Under the pieces are notes generated by a model. That model saw only the letters and a list, made by a program, of their open reading frames with translations, made no database searches and was not told where the DNA came from. Shown here piece after piece: positions 34,341 through 46,923 of a stretch of 64,000 bases of DNA (position 1 is its first letter; the number at the start of each line of letters is the position of its first letter). A program made the translations under genes and the position numbers. The stretch comes from Stenogyne calaminthoides (Eukaryota > Streptophyta > Magnoliopsida > Lamiales > Lamiaceae). Location: assembly GCA_037126765.1 (NCBI GenBank), contig JBBCBC010000025.1:10819639-10883638 (forward strand), read 5' to 3'.

Positions 34341-36750
34341 ATGCCTTCTAAGAAACTTCCTATGTTCTCTGTTGAGAGCTATGACCTATGGAGATTGAGA
34401 ATGCAGCTCATCTCAGATTCAAAACATGAAAGAATGTGGAGAGTGGTTTCAAAGGACCATTCAAATTTCTTGTTGTGAATCCCAGAATCACTGATACTGA
34501 GAGGAATGATCCCAGAGATGAATTTCCAAAGCCTGATGATCAACTTACTCCTGATGAGAGAAAGTTAGTCAATCTGGACTACATTGCTAAAGATACTTTG
34601 TATAGCACTATTAATGATGGTGTTATGGGGATGATCTCTCACTGTGAAACTGTAAAAGAAATATGGGACACACTTGCTATTATGTGTCAAGGCACAAATC
34701 ATATTAAAGAAAACAAACTTTCTGTTGTTATTGGAAAGTTTGATAGCTTTGAAATAGAAGATGGTGAATCCATTGACAAACTTGAGGTCAGATTCACTAG
34801 CATCAAGAATGATCTGAGTGCTCTTGGGAAAAGATACCCACAGAGAGAAGTGGCACTGAAAATTCTTAGAGGATTATCTAAGAAATGGGATATACATGCT
34901 GTGGTAATTGAAAACACCAAAAATATTGATTCCATGTCATACCAACAAGTTTTCTCTGAACTGAAAGCTTATGAGTTTGTGATTGACAAGAAAACTAAGA
35001 AATCTGACAGCAAAGATGATTCTTCATCTAGCAAGAATGTGGCTTTTAAAGCCAAAGAGAAACCCTCAGAAAGCTAGAGAGTTCGAAAACTCACTTGCCA
35101 AAAAATCGGATGAGCAAGAGGATAAGCTAAGATCGATGGCAAGGAGGTTTGAAAGACTCAATAGCAGATATGGAAAATATAAGAAATACTACAGAATCAC
35201 AGTGTACAAGAGAAACTCGTGGTCGAGGACGATATAATCGAGAAAAGGAAGGACCACAAAGCTGAAGGATCCTCATCCAAAAAGAAGGACTCCAAGACCA
35301 AGGAGGAAATTGATCAGGATGATGATACCAACAGATGCTACAATTGTCAGAAGAAAGGTCACTTTCAATATGACCGCCTGAAATGAAAAGCTAAAGAAAG
35401 AAAGGAGAGACAAGCCAAGAGAGACAGAAGATCTCCAAAGAAGAAAGCTATGATTGCAGAAGAGGAAGAACATTCTGAAAAAGGTTCCAGTTCCTCAGAT
35501 GAGATTTTCTCAGACAGTGACAGTGATGATGTATGTCTTATGGCTGTGGAGGAGGTAAATTCTTCTATCTCTGTTGTTGCTCCTACACAAGCACATGAGT
35601 TCTCAAGTTCAACTCAGATATCTGAATTTTTGACTGATGGATTCGTTTGAGAATCTTATGAAGGACTATTCGTGGTTACAAGAACTACTCATTTGAACTC
35701 AAGAGCGTAACAAGGAACCGATCACGAGAATCAAGTGGAAAGACTCTAAAAATGCCGAGATCACTTCTCAATTGATGGGAACTATTGATGAACTAGATGT
35801 TCGAAAAGTACAACTCTCGAAAAAGGAGAAGGTGATAGAGATCCCGAATGGAAAATTAGAGAAATCCACTAAAGAGATTCAAATTTTATCGTAATCGAGT
35901 TCAATGACCTCTTTGAGAAGCATAAAATTCTAAAGAAATGTGAGGATAGTCTTGTGAGAAAGTTAGCTCTATTGAATTCTCGCATCTAAAGTAATAGATG
36001 AAATTGAGTTATCAAAGACCTCAAAACTATAAAAAAAAAGTTTGGATTGGGATACATTCCAGGGAAACCTCACAAGGTCTTCTCTATCTTTGCTTCTAGT
36101 AGCACCAAGATCTGTCTTTGTTAAACCAAATGGCATCTAATCTTCTTCTTCAAGAAACGGCCGTAGTTTTAGACAAGGGTAAAGGACCTATGGTTTCGAG
36201 AAAAAATGGAAGGTTCAGGGAAGAAAGCCCAAACCTCGGAAAAGGCTAGAAAACCCAACACTCAAGAGGAAATTTTCAAAGCCAAGATTTCAAAGCCTCG
36301 TGCTAAGAATACCAACCTCAAGAGATCTGCAGATCAACCATCGAGAGGAATTTTCGTAAGAGAAACACTCAACAGAGATATTCTCAACCCCTAAAAAACC
36401 AAGTCCTCAGACATCGAAAGACCCCAATTTCAGTACAGGCAACCTAAACCCCACTTGCCTAGGTTTCCTGAACCCAAGTCAGCAGAGACAGAGACCAGCT
36501 GCACCAAAGCTAAGGCACTTGAACAAAAGGCTTGAACCCAAGAAGAACTCTAAGGCTCATGTTCATGCTAAGGCTGGCACTCATGCACGTGATATCTTGC
36601 CAAGGCTCTAGGGTGGTGAATGTGTATGTAGATGTTTATGAGAGACAAATCAGCCACTCTAAAGTAATTAGAGTTGTTAGGCAGATTTGGGTTCCAAAAG
36701 GTACAGCTAACCTGGTAGGACCCTACACCAAATGGGTACCTAAGAACTGA
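34341..36750 (+). pseudogene. Sirevirus-B gag (broken)
   Basis: The start is ATG 34341 (MPSKKLPMFSVESYDLWRLR), with a frameshift near 34430. The gag helical core follows (KEIWDTLAIMCQGTNHIKEN; LRGLSKKWDIHAVVI). The zinc knuckle CYNCQKKGHFQYDR at about 35336-35377 lacks its last cysteine (CGC codon). A Ser/Asp-rich stretch (SSSSDEIFSDSDSDD) and a long broken low-complexity region follow. It ends with IWVPKGTANLVGP and KWVPKN before TGA at 36748-36750, parallel to Sirevirus-A. Several stops and frame changes lie between 35640 and 36530. Confidence 0.82.
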
Positions 36751-36790
36751 TCTATTTTTTAGGTGAAGGAAAAGGGCACTAAAAATTTGA

Positions 36791-39700
36791 ATGAAGACAA
36801 AGATACCCACGATGAGTGGAAATGAATTGGCTCTCTTTGTATGGTATCTCGACAAAGGATGTTCAAGACATATGACAGGATATAAGCAACTAATCACTGA
36901 CTATGTTGAGCAAAAAGGCCCTCAGATCACATTTGGAGACAATTCCAACGGACAAACTGAAGGATATGGAACCCTTGAAGTTGACTCTGTTCATATCCAT
37001 GGTGATCCATATGTGTCTGGTCTAAAGCATAATTTGCTTTCTATCAGCAAATTATGTGACAAAGGATTCAGTGTTAAGTTCTCAAAGAACTTATGTTATG
37101 TAAAAGACAATGCTTCACAAAAAATTTTACTAACTGGTACTAGAAAAGGAAATGTGTATCTTGCTGATTGGAGTTCAACTCCTAAAGATACATGTTTGGT
37201 TGCAAAAAGTTCCACTGATACCAGTTGGTTGTGGCACAAAAGACTGAATCACTTAAACTTCAAAACCCTGAACAAACTTGCAAGATTAGCACTTGTAAGG
37301 GGGTTACCCAATGAAGTGTTCAGTAAAGATCATGTATGTGATGCTTGTTAGAAAGGAAAACAGATCAGAGCATCTTTCAAAAGCAAAGTAGATGTTTCTA
37401 CTGATAGTATACTACAACTGTTACATATGGATCTCTTTGGTCCAGTAACACCTGTGAGCACTAATGGCAGAAAATACACACTTGTGGTAGTTGATGACTA
37501 CTCTAGATACACATGGGTCATATTCTTACTCAGTATGAAAGAGACTCGCACAAAAACCGGTGAACTCATCAAAAAAGGCTAAAATCTTGAAAAGAATCGA
37601 AGTGTGGTCAAAATCAGATCAGATAAAGGAACTGAGTTTATCAATCATATTATATCTGATTATTGTGCAGCAAATGGAATAACCCATGAAACATCACCGT
37701 TGCAAAGGACCCCACAATGTAAATGGTGTTCTTTGAAAAGAAGAAATAGGACTCAAAAAAAAAGTTCGAAGGACAATGATCAAGTAAGAAAATGATATTC
37801 CTAAGAGATTTTGGGTTGAAGCTATCAACACTGCATGCTACTCTCAGAACAGATCCATGCTGACCAAAAATCAAGGAAAAACTCCATATGAGTTGTGGAA
37901 TGAAAGGAAGCCTCTTGTTTCTTTCTTTCGTGAGTTTGGTTGCAATTGTTTCATACACAATAATGGTAAAGATCAGTTGAAAACTTTTGATAGCAAAGCT
38001 GATGAAGGGATATTTTTAGGATATTCGAAGTCAAAAAGCCTTCGAGTTTACAACCAGTAGGACTCTTATTGTGGAGGAAACACCTCATGTTGTTTTTGAT
38101 GAATCTACTTGTGTTCGGAAGAAAAGCAGAACATGACTTCAGAGAACCGATCAAGAGAATCACCGGACTTAGCTTTGAAAAAGAATGATAAAACATCCTC
38201 TCGAACTCGAAAAAGAAGAAGTCTCATCACTTTCTATGAATGGAGTGAATCGGACTCAAACAAAGCGATTCAGGATGGAAAAACTTCGGGATGGTGAGAC
38301 TCGGGATGGAAATTCTCCAATCGAAGGAAAAGCTAACACATCGAAGTCGACCAATCTGAACATACACCGATTCGGACTCGGTATGTAATGCCGATGAAGA
38401 TGTGGTCACAAATGAGGCAAACTCGAATCTATCAACCAATGAGGAACAAATGTCTCTGACAATGTTCTCAATGGAATTTCCTCCGAGGAAGATGATTCTC
38501 TTTCTCCTTTTCTATTGTTCCCTGAATTTAATGAATCGTCAGACCTAACATTTCGATGTTGAGGATACTCTTGAAGGGGGAACATCCAGAGAAAATGGTT
38601 GGATATTCATCCTACAAGTCGATTGTGGGTGATCTATCGGATGGTGTCAAAAACAAGAAGGTTCCATGGAGAAAGTGCTTTGTTCTCACGCTTCCTATCC
38701 TAAAAAAGAACCTCATCGAGATTGAAGAAGCTCTACAAGATTCATTTTGGATTATTCTTTATGCAAGAAGAGTTGAATCGGTTCTCAAGGAATGAAGTTT
38801 GGGAGCTAGTGGACGTGACTCCAAGAGGCACAATGTGATTGGAACTAAGTGGGTGTTCAAGAATAAGAGAGATAAAAACAACAACATTGTGAGAAACAAG
38901 GCAAGGCTAGTTGCACAAGGTTATTCCCAAGAAGAAGGCTTGGATTATGATGAAAACTTTGCACCTGTTGCAAGACTAGAAGTCATCAGATTGTTTCTTG
39001 CATATGCTGTCCACATGAAATTCACAGTCCATCAGATGGATGTGAAAGTGCATTTCTGAATGGTGTGCTTAAGGAAGAGGTTTATGTGGAACAACCTCCT
39101 GGTTTCAGACAGAATGACCAAGTTTACAGGCTCAGGAAAGCCTTGTATGGTCACCCAGAGCATGGTATGATACCCTTTCTCAGTTTCTTACTGACCATGG
39201 TTTTATCAAAGGAACTGTTGATAGAACTCGCTCGTGGATAGAAGATGGGAAAGACATCTTACTTGTTCAGATCTATGTAGATGACATCATATTTGGATCT
39301 CCAAATCATCAGTTGTGTGAAAAGTTTTCTACTCTGATGAAAGGAAAGTTTGAGATGCCAATGATGGGGGAGATGAATTTATTTCTTGGACTTCAGGTGA
39401 AACAAACTAAGGAAGGAATATTCATCAATCAAGCAAAATACACCAGAGATCTGATTGTAAATTATGGTGTACAGAATTGCAATGCAGTTAGAATTCCCAT
39501 GAATACTAACTACAAGATGGATCCTGATCCTGAAGGCAAATCAGTAAATCACACTGATTATAGAGGGATCATTGGATCACCGCTATATCTCACAACAAGT
39601 AGACCTGATATAACATTTGCTGTTGGGATATGTGCCAGATACCAAGCTAATCCTAAGGCTAGTCACATGGAGGCTGCCAAAAAGATTCTGAAATATCTTA

Positions 39701-40235
39701 AAGGCACTGTGAATAGAGGATTATGGTATCCAACCGATGATAACCTTGAATTAACCGGGTTACTTTCGATGTCGACTATGGAGGATGTAGAATTGACAGA
39801 AAGTCTACCACAGAACTTGTCAATTTCTTGGAAGTAAACCGATATCATAGTTTTCAAAAGAAACAAACCTCAAGAGTAACCAAAGATTAAAGTTTAATAC
39901 ATGGCCGCGGGAAGTCAAGTTGTGCACATATTATTTGGCTCAGACAACAATTAGGGGATTATAAGATTATAGCTAATGAAGTACTAATATTTTGTGATAA
40001 TAATAGTGCATTTGCCATTACACAAAATCCTGTATTGCACACCAGATGTAAGCATGTTGATATCAGACATCACTTCATATGAGATCATGTTGAAAAGAAA
40101 GACATCAGAATGGAGAAAATTCATACTGATAAACAGAGAGCTGATATCTTGACTAAACTTTTGGCTGAATCAAGATTTCAGGAACTATCGATTGAATTAG
40201 GTATGTTGGATCCAGTGAATAAATCAAATCAAAAA
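36791..40235 (+). pseudogene. Sirevirus-B pol: protease, integrase, reverse transcriptase, RNase H (broken)
   Basis: The protease active site reads WYLDKGCSRHMTG (about 36841), with lysine where serine or threonine is normal. The pre-integrase zinc region has WHKRLNHLNFKTL and CDAC. The integrase core shows HMDLFGPV, RSDKGTEF and a damaged third motif near 37720. The reverse transcriptase has GTKWVFKNKRDKNNN and QMDVK, with a small deletion just after (about 39048), and YVDD at 39274-39285. RNase H is broken near 39770 and 39880. The end is recognisable as DILTKLLAE near 40145. Many frames are interrupted; no piece exceeds 190 residues. Confidence 0.88.
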
Positions 40236-40836
40236 ATTGAAGGTTTTTGGTGCATGAAGTTTTTCGTGTTTTCTTGAAAAACTCGAGATAAAATTGAGAG
40301 TCCCAACAACCGAAGTCTTGGGAAACTTCGGTAATCCCGAAGTTCAAGATTCAAGATATTATCGACATTTTATCAAGGTCAAAACTTAGTAAGACTAATG
40401 GAGAAAATTAGTCTGAAGAAGTTATTGACTCATGCACCACATTTATTGTCTATCTGAATCTCAGTAATCATTGGCAATAAATGACAAAACACCTGAAGAA
40501 ATAATTGGGCGGGACCTTTGAAATCCACAAGGAAAGTCAATGGTCTGCAGGAACGGTAATTAAATGCACTGTTCATCACCAATAGGGATAAATTGGCTAC
40601 TTAGTATTTGTGAAATCGTCCTTTCAAATACCCGTTTTAGCCAGTGTTTAATCTCAATAGTCGATTTCTTCATCTACGCGATTTTCCATAAATCAAAATC
40701 CTATATCCATTGAAAAATTTCATTCAAAGCCCTATTTCAAAAAGGCCTTCATCTTCACAAACACTCTGCTTCGAAACCTTCGATTGCCCATAAATTTTTA
40801 CCTATCTCAAAACCCTTCACTCAAAAATCTCCAAAA
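40236..40836 (+). other. Sirevirus-B pol to post-pol spacer
   Basis: Non-coding sequence. The last 250 bases are C- and T-rich with AAAACCCTTC words, like the leader before the post-pol frame of Sirevirus-A. No open frame or repeat of note was seen. Confidence 0.55.
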
Positions 40837-43458
40837 ATGACACTCTCTGTATACGACAAACTCGCCATTTCAAACAAACCATGGTACGAATATTTCATTT
40901 CTCTAGAAAGACTGGCTCCTCAGAAGCGCAGAAGGCTTCAATCTATTGCTGAGAAGGAGGCCAGTGAAACTGAAGAAACTCAACCTGAAGGCCAACAAGG
41001 GTTGAAATCTCCACTTCAGGTTCTTGCTCAGGTGGTAACAACTGTGCAGGAGCAAGAAACTGAGGATCGGGTTTTCTCTGAGGTACTCGAAACTTCTCTG
41101 AGCTCAGATAAAATCTCTCAGGAAATCTTCAAGGACCTCGATCCCTCATCGAAGAAAGACTGCTCGTACTCCAGATCACTCAACCTCGTGAATTGGTTTG
41201 AACTTGGATGCGCTTCTGAATGAACATTTCTAGATTCATCAGCTCTGGAACTCATACACTCTGAACCTAATGCTCCTGAAAGCCCAAGATTGAAGAAGGG
41301 AAAAGCCGAAGAGACTGAATGGCGAAGCAAGGGAACACGTTCATCTTGGATGATACTGAAATGAATGTTTATCCCGACCTTCGTGATATGTTCTTCGAGC
41401 TCGTAACGACAATGTATATTCTCAATCAAACACTCCGGGAGATGTTTGAACATTGCTTCATACAGAGAAGAAGAGTGGTGGAATGCTGAGACAGCTGCTC
41501 TGACTAAATTCTCAGGCTTCAGGAAAACCAAGCTGAGAATGAGAGCTGTTGATTTTGATGAATTGGTGAGAAATAAGCTAGCTGAAAAGAAAGCTACTGG
41601 AGGAGAAGATGCTTCCATCTCTCATGATCAAAACAAAAGATAAGGATAAGGGAGATGATGCAGAAAAGAAATCTGAGGGGGGAAAGGAACCTCAGACCGA
41701 TGCTGAGAAAGAGAAGGAAACTGAGAGTCAGATGGTGACAGATAATGATGTTTGAACTAATCGATATCGATAACCTCGTATCGAAAGTTAGACTTTCTTG
41801 TGTACCTTTTTGGCACTGTTATACATTATGCCAAAGTTACTGAAGTACCTAGCTTTAAATCTGATGTTTATGATATGCAGACTGAGGCTCAGTTGGAGCA
41901 CCCAGCTCAGTTGGAAAATATTGTACAAACTCCAGTGGTTGATTTCACATCAATCCTGGATGAGTTAAAGAAGATAGAGCCAAGAATGGAAGAGATACTG
42001 GCAAGTCAATCTCAAAAGATTGAGAATCTAAGCTCTTCATCAAGATGTCAAAAAACAATTCTCACGCACAAGATAACTTCCGATGGAGTTAGTCCCTCAC
42101 TTCAAAATTAGAAATTGGAGAACCTGAGTTCATCATCCGATACGCTTCAAACAACTCTATCAAGTAAATTAGCTTCATTAGATGAAAAGATTGATGGAGT
42201 GCATACAGATCTTAATGCCAACATGAAGCAGATGTATCAAGAAAGAACTTCCTATCTTGAAGCCAAGCTGGTTGAGAAGAATGATCTGATGATCAAAACA
42301 GCTGTTGAGGAAATGGGCTCTTTGCTCATGACCAAGATGACAGAGATGATGCATGATGTCTTCTCAAAGCAGTTTGCTCCTCTTTCAGATGAATTCTCAA
42401 TGGCCAAGAACTACATGATGAGGCTAGAAGATGAGCATGATCAGTTGGCAGGGGAAGTGCGTAGTATGGGCAAGAAGCAATAATATATGGATACTGCACT
42501 GACTCAACTACTCCCAAGGTATGGTGCCAAAAAGGGGGAAAGGCCTGGTGGCAAATTAAGTGAGTTGTTGGCACAAACCTTGGAGAGAAAGGCTTAAAAA
42601 GAAGCTGAAGGAAAGAAAATTATGGATGCCTTAAGAGAGATTGAAGCCACTGAGAAACTAAAGTTCAAAGAAGCTGAGAAACCTATCTTCACTCAAACAT
42701 CTGAGCAAACCATTCAGGAAGTAATTACTGAAAAATTGAGTGATAGAAGGATGGTTGAAACAAGCAAGGCAGAAGAACAAGCCAGACCAGAAAAGAGAAA
42801 AGCAGTTGCCTTTGTTGAAACTGAAAAGAAGAAAAGAACAAAGGTAGCTAAACCTACTCAGAGGAAGCTGATTATGGATTTTGAAGAATCAGATGAAGGA
42901 CCAGAAAAGGAAACTGAAACTCAACCAGAGACTTTTGATACCAAGAAGATTCTGAAGGCCCTGCAGGTTGAAAAGGAGAAAAGAACTGCTGCTTCAGTAT
43001 CTGGTGCTCCTCTGATCAGAAAGAAGAAAGAAGAAGAACAGAAGAGAAGAGGTGGATTCAAAAAGTTTCTAAGCAAAAGGAGAGGTACATAAAAGACTCA
43101 GAAGTGGCCGCACATTGACAAGTGGATGCCTATTCAGTTCAATGATGCATGGGAAGAGATCAAGAGAACCTTCTGGTTCTATTATGAGATTTTGAGAGAA
43201 TGGAGGGGGAGCAGCTCGGATAAGAATGAAGCCTTCATTGAGTACTTACTGACTTTCTATCCTAAGTACCGCAGTTGGATCAACATGGCAGATGAAGGAA
43301 ACACTCAGATAGTAGCTCCTGGTCCATACATGTACCCAGCTCCTAGGTTTGAGAATGGCTATGTAAATGAGGCAGCCATTTCTCAGGAAATAGCCCAGTA
43401 TGCCATCCAGCTAGGCCTAACAAGAAACAACCCCCAAAATCATCAAGGCAAGAGATGA
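40837..43458 (+). pseudogene. Sirevirus-B post-pol reading frame (broken)
   Basis: It occupies the same place as the post-pol frame of Sirevirus-A. It starts MTLSVYDKLAISNKPWYEYF, which lacks the N-terminal domain seen in Sirevirus-A. A Glu/Gln/Ser-rich part follows, then a coiled coil (LASLDEKIDGVHTDLNANMK at about 42170), a Lys/Glu-rich stretch, GAPLIRKKKEEEQKRR near 43000, and a C-terminal piece with WFYYEILREWRGSSS and LLTFYPKYRSWI. The APLIRKK motif and the W/Y-rich C-terminus are shared with Sirevirus-A, which argues that this is a conserved gene of the lineage. Frameshifts or stops occur at about 41220, 41640, 42110, 42483, 42597 and 43092. Confidence 0.68.
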
Positions 43459-43638
43459 ATCAAGAAGAGATACTACGGGATGTTCAACCCGGAAGTGCAG
43501 AGAGGATGAAGGGAAGAAGATCAAGACTTTGTATACATTTTTTTTCATTGTAATCAGAACTCTTATCCTACATCAATGGAAATTTTATCTTTATGCTCAA
43601 AAGATAATATCTCATTATCTTTTTACATAGCTTGATAT
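43459..43638 (+). other. Sirevirus-B 3' untranslated remnant at the U3 deletion
   Basis: This is AT-rich non-coding sequence between the post-pol stop and the first base homologous to the 5' LTR. No polypurine tract is present, so the deletion removed it together with U3. Confidence 0.6.
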
Positions 43639-44634
43639 GCAAATTGAAGCACTCGAAAACCCTAGAATTTCCCAAGTGTTTCACATTGGAGAGAGCTCAC
43701 TATTCTAAGCCTAGATTGATAGAAATATACAAAGCTTAGAAGAGATATCCTAGCCTTTGATCTGTTCTTATTGTAAAGGATATCTCACTTTTAGTTGGAA
43801 ACCAACCCAAAACCCAAACCCTCTGTTAATGTAGTTTGTGTGTGATTTGTTGGTGAGTTAGAGTTGTAAAAAGTTAGTAAGCTACGATTGAGTTAGCGAG
43901 AAAACTCTAGAGAAGAAGTTAATAAGCTACTTGTGTAGTAGTCTAACACTTGTGTGTGTTTGAGTTAGTAAGTCTGCAGGTGGAGTCGGCCCGAAAACTC
44001 AAGGTAGAAAAGTGAGTAAGCTACAGTGAGTTAGCCTGAAAGCTTTAGAAAGTGGTTAAGGAATTTCTCTAAAGATCAGAGAGAGTGGACGTAGGAGCTT
44101 GAGTCTTTGAACCACTATAATTGCTTGTCTTTGTTTTTGCTTTATGTCTTTGCATTATTATTACATTGCATGTTTTTCATTTGAAAGCATATTTCATCGA
44201 TATTCGGTTGGAACCAATCCATTTGAACTTGCATCAAATTGATCACAACCTTAATCAATGTTTTATCGAAGGGAAGTTTTTCAGCAAAGCTAAAACGAGT
44301 ATAAACTTAGGCCAACCATTCCGCACACTTGAGTAGCTAGAACAGATAGTTACCAAACTGAACTAACTCTCTCGAGGGTTCAAAGAAGATAATTATCGAT
44401 CCAAGCGCCCAGATCTCTCGATAAACTCAGTTCAATAATCTGAAGCTTCCGAAAGCAAACTTCGATCATTGTCTTAATAGACTTTGACTCGAGGCAATCC
44501 GTAGCTTCTCAGGCAAAAAATCATCGATAACTCGATCCATCCGACCTCGATGAAAAAAAAAGTTTTAAAAATCATTTGAACACGTGTATTCCCCCCCCAT
44601 ACACGTGTGAGACTCGTTAGCACCGGGACCAACA
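43639..44634 (+). repeat. 3' LTR of Sirevirus-B, 5'-truncated (996 bp)
   Basis: It aligns from GCAAATTGAAGC (equivalent to 33234) to the end CACCGGGACCAACA. The first 874 bp of the LTR, including the TATA box, are absent. Confidence 0.88.
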
Positions 44635-44813
44635 CAAATGATAGGTATTTTCTGTAATCACGCATCTATCTTAATAAAATATCCTATCATTTTCTGATTC
44701 TAAGACAACGCCTCAGTGTCTTTTGATATGTGCATTTGAATTATTATCTGCATTTCATTCATGTTATCTGTTTTTCTGATTAAGTGTTTTGGTTCCATCA
44801 AAAAGGGGGAAAT
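44635..44813 (+). promoter_or_regulatory. Sirevirus-A 3' end with polypurine tract
   Basis: Non-coding Sirevirus-A sequence resumes after the Sirevirus-B insertion. It ends in AAAAAGGGGGAAAT (44800-44813), directly before the 3' LTR. Confidence 0.8.
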
Positions 44814-46453
44814 TGTTGGGAAATTTGTATTAAGTTTTGATGAAAGTTCCAAAACAGGTTGTAATAGGACCATTAGACACATTGGTGATCGATGATTTAG
44901 AATCGATAAGATGACCAAATTGAAATGTATAGACAACTGATGTATAAGATAGGTCACATATTGAGGGGGAACTCGATATGTATAGGTCAGGTCAGAAGAC
45001 CAGACGAGTCAGAAGACAAGTATAAGTCAAAAGACCAGACAAGTCAGAATACAAGACAAGGTCAGAAGACCAGACGAGTTAGAAGACAAGTATAAGTCAG
45101 AAGACCAGACAAGTTAGAAAACAAGACAAGGTCAGAAGATCAGACGATCACATAGTCAGATGATCAGGTGAAGGCATGAAGCTCAAGTTCAGAAGACCTG
45201 AAGATCAGATGACTATCAGAAGATCAAGACCAGAAGACCTACATCAGCCAAGTCTGCTAGTTGAGCTAAGACAACTGGCACCAGAAGACTCTATTAGGTA
45301 GACTGATCAGTTTTATCTGATCGGTCATTCACCACACCAGTGTCAACTGATGTTACACCAGTCATATGTTGTTGATCTGAACAAGAAGAATGTCAACTTT
45401 AGTTGGTAGAACAAACACTGAAAAGTGTACTTGTTAACCAATGAGAACAAGACACGTATGCATGGAGCTGACAATGCGGGATTCGGCGCTGCATAGTCAA
45501 ACGGCTATAAAGGACACTATTCACGCTTTCGGCCATGTAATTCCTGAAACACGTCACATCAATCCTACAAACCTACCAAATATAGCCGGAAATTCAAATT
45601 GCTCTCCAACGGCTCTTTGATTTCGAGGTCTATAAATATGGGATTGCTCTTCATAGTGAAGACACGGAAATTATCAAGAAGCTCATACTATAGCAAAATT
45701 TCCGCACGAAGAACACAAATTTGAAGAATATTTCTAAGTGTTCATCCCATTGTTCTTAGCATAGAAATCTCATCCTCTAGCTTTAGGCTATACAAACACT
45801 AGGATAGATTTCCAATTGGAACCACAACAAATCTTTACCCAAACCCAAAAGTTAGATTAAGTTTGTTTTGCAAGATTTCATACTAGGGTTTCTAGTTCTG
45901 ATTTCTGGGATCGTTGAGTGAGAACTCTATAAATATCTGTTGGTTGTAATGTGTTGGACTAACACAATAAACTATGTCCAGTTGGTTAAGTTGGTGCACC
46001 TTGTGATAGGGAAGAGTGGACGTAGGACTGGTTGTCCGAACCACTATAAATCTTGTGTGCATTTATCTGCTCTTAACTGCTTTACACTATCGCACACGAC
46101 TTTGCTTAAATCGCATACATATTCTGAGTTAGGATCAGGTTGCATCAAGCAACTGATCTGATCAGTTTGACTCTTTGGTCAACTGATTGAAAACAGACTT
46201 CAGAATCTGTTTTGATAAAACTGGTTTTTCACACGGGTATAAACTAGCTTCCGCACATCTGTTAAACTGATAGACACCGAACTGATCTGCCAACAGGCTA
46301 TCAGTAAGTTGGATATCAGTCCAAACTGATTCACTCGCACTCTGATCAGAAAACCTGCTATCACACCTGATCTGCACAAAAAAAAAATGTCAGAAGTCTA
46401 TTCACCCTTCCCCTCTAGACTTCTGCCCTCACGAAACCCGTTCGGGACCTACA
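44814..46453 (+). repeat. 3' LTR of Sirevirus-A (1640 bp)
   Basis: It runs from TGTTGGGAAATTTG to TCGGGACCTACA and is followed by TCTCC, the right target duplication. It carries the same minisatellite and TATA box (45631-45638) as the 5' LTR. Confidence 0.93.
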
Positions 46454-46805
46454 TCTCCAAACCAATTGCAAGACTGGAACTCCTAGTTTGTTGAACCCAG
46501 TTTGACTGATGCCACTTACCCTTTGTTCCTCGCAAGGGCTAGCGAAACAACGTTAAGTTGGTTTACAACCATCAAGCAGCGATATTTCATGTCCCTATAA
46601 AAGTCCCGTTAGATGTAGATCCGAGAAAAAGATGAGGGTCTTTAAGTACTCATTGTAACAAAATCTCCGGTTTACTTCTAACTTTGATGGAAGATATCTT
46701 ATCAAATTAATGAGAAAACCATATTTTAGTGAGGAACGTTTTAAAGGCGGGGTATTAATTGCTTAATCGAGATCCGAACATGTTAATCTACATCAAATTT
46801 GAGCA

Positions 46806-46923
46806 TCTATTGGGCGCCGCCTACCCAAACATTACATTACATGGACTAACATTTATATGGGCGCCGTCTACCAAAATAATTAATATTGTCCGACTTTTAT
46901 TGGGCGCTGCCTACCCAAACAGT
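46806..46923 (+). repeat. Three copies of a TTGGGCGCCGCCTACCCAAA-like word
   Basis: The copies start near 46808, 46858 and 46898, roughly 40-50 bp apart, inside the Copia-2 leader. The middle copy is the most diverged. Confidence 0.75.

Larger units (their letters stand above)
32360..44634 (+). mobile_element. Sirevirus-B: second Ty1/copia sirevirus nested in Sirevirus-A
   Basis: The 12.3-kb element has a full 5' LTR, a tRNA-Met primer site, gag, pol, a post-pol frame and a 3' LTR that has lost its first 874 bp. The flanks carry CAGAT (32355-32359) and CAAAT (44635-44639), a 5-bp duplication with one difference. The coding regions are related to but clearly distinct from Sirevirus-A, so this is a different family and not a duplication. 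It is heavily broken. Part of the damage may be a sequence-quality effect (see findings). Confidence 0.9.
8641..46453 (+). mobile_element. Sirevirus-A: Ty1/copia element with nested insertions
   Basis: Two LTRs of 1624 and 1640 bp in the same orientation enclose gag, pol and a long post-pol reading frame. The flanks carry a perfect 5-bp duplication, TCTCC (8636-8640 and 46454-46458). The element spans 37.8 kb because a 10.4-kb Tat gypsy element and a 12.3-kb second sirevirus lie inside it; without them it would be about 15 kb. The sirevirus-type call rests on the gag type, the repeated WVPKG/VPK-type motif before the gag stop, the separate gag and pol frames, the tRNA-Met primer site, the long LTRs and the post-pol frame. 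All coding parts have stop codons, so it is a dead copy. Confidence 0.92.

Noticed and set aside
41118..41618. 166-codon minus-strand frame in the Sirevirus-B post-pol region
   Set aside because: It is antisense to the recognisable post-pol coding pieces and has no features of its own.
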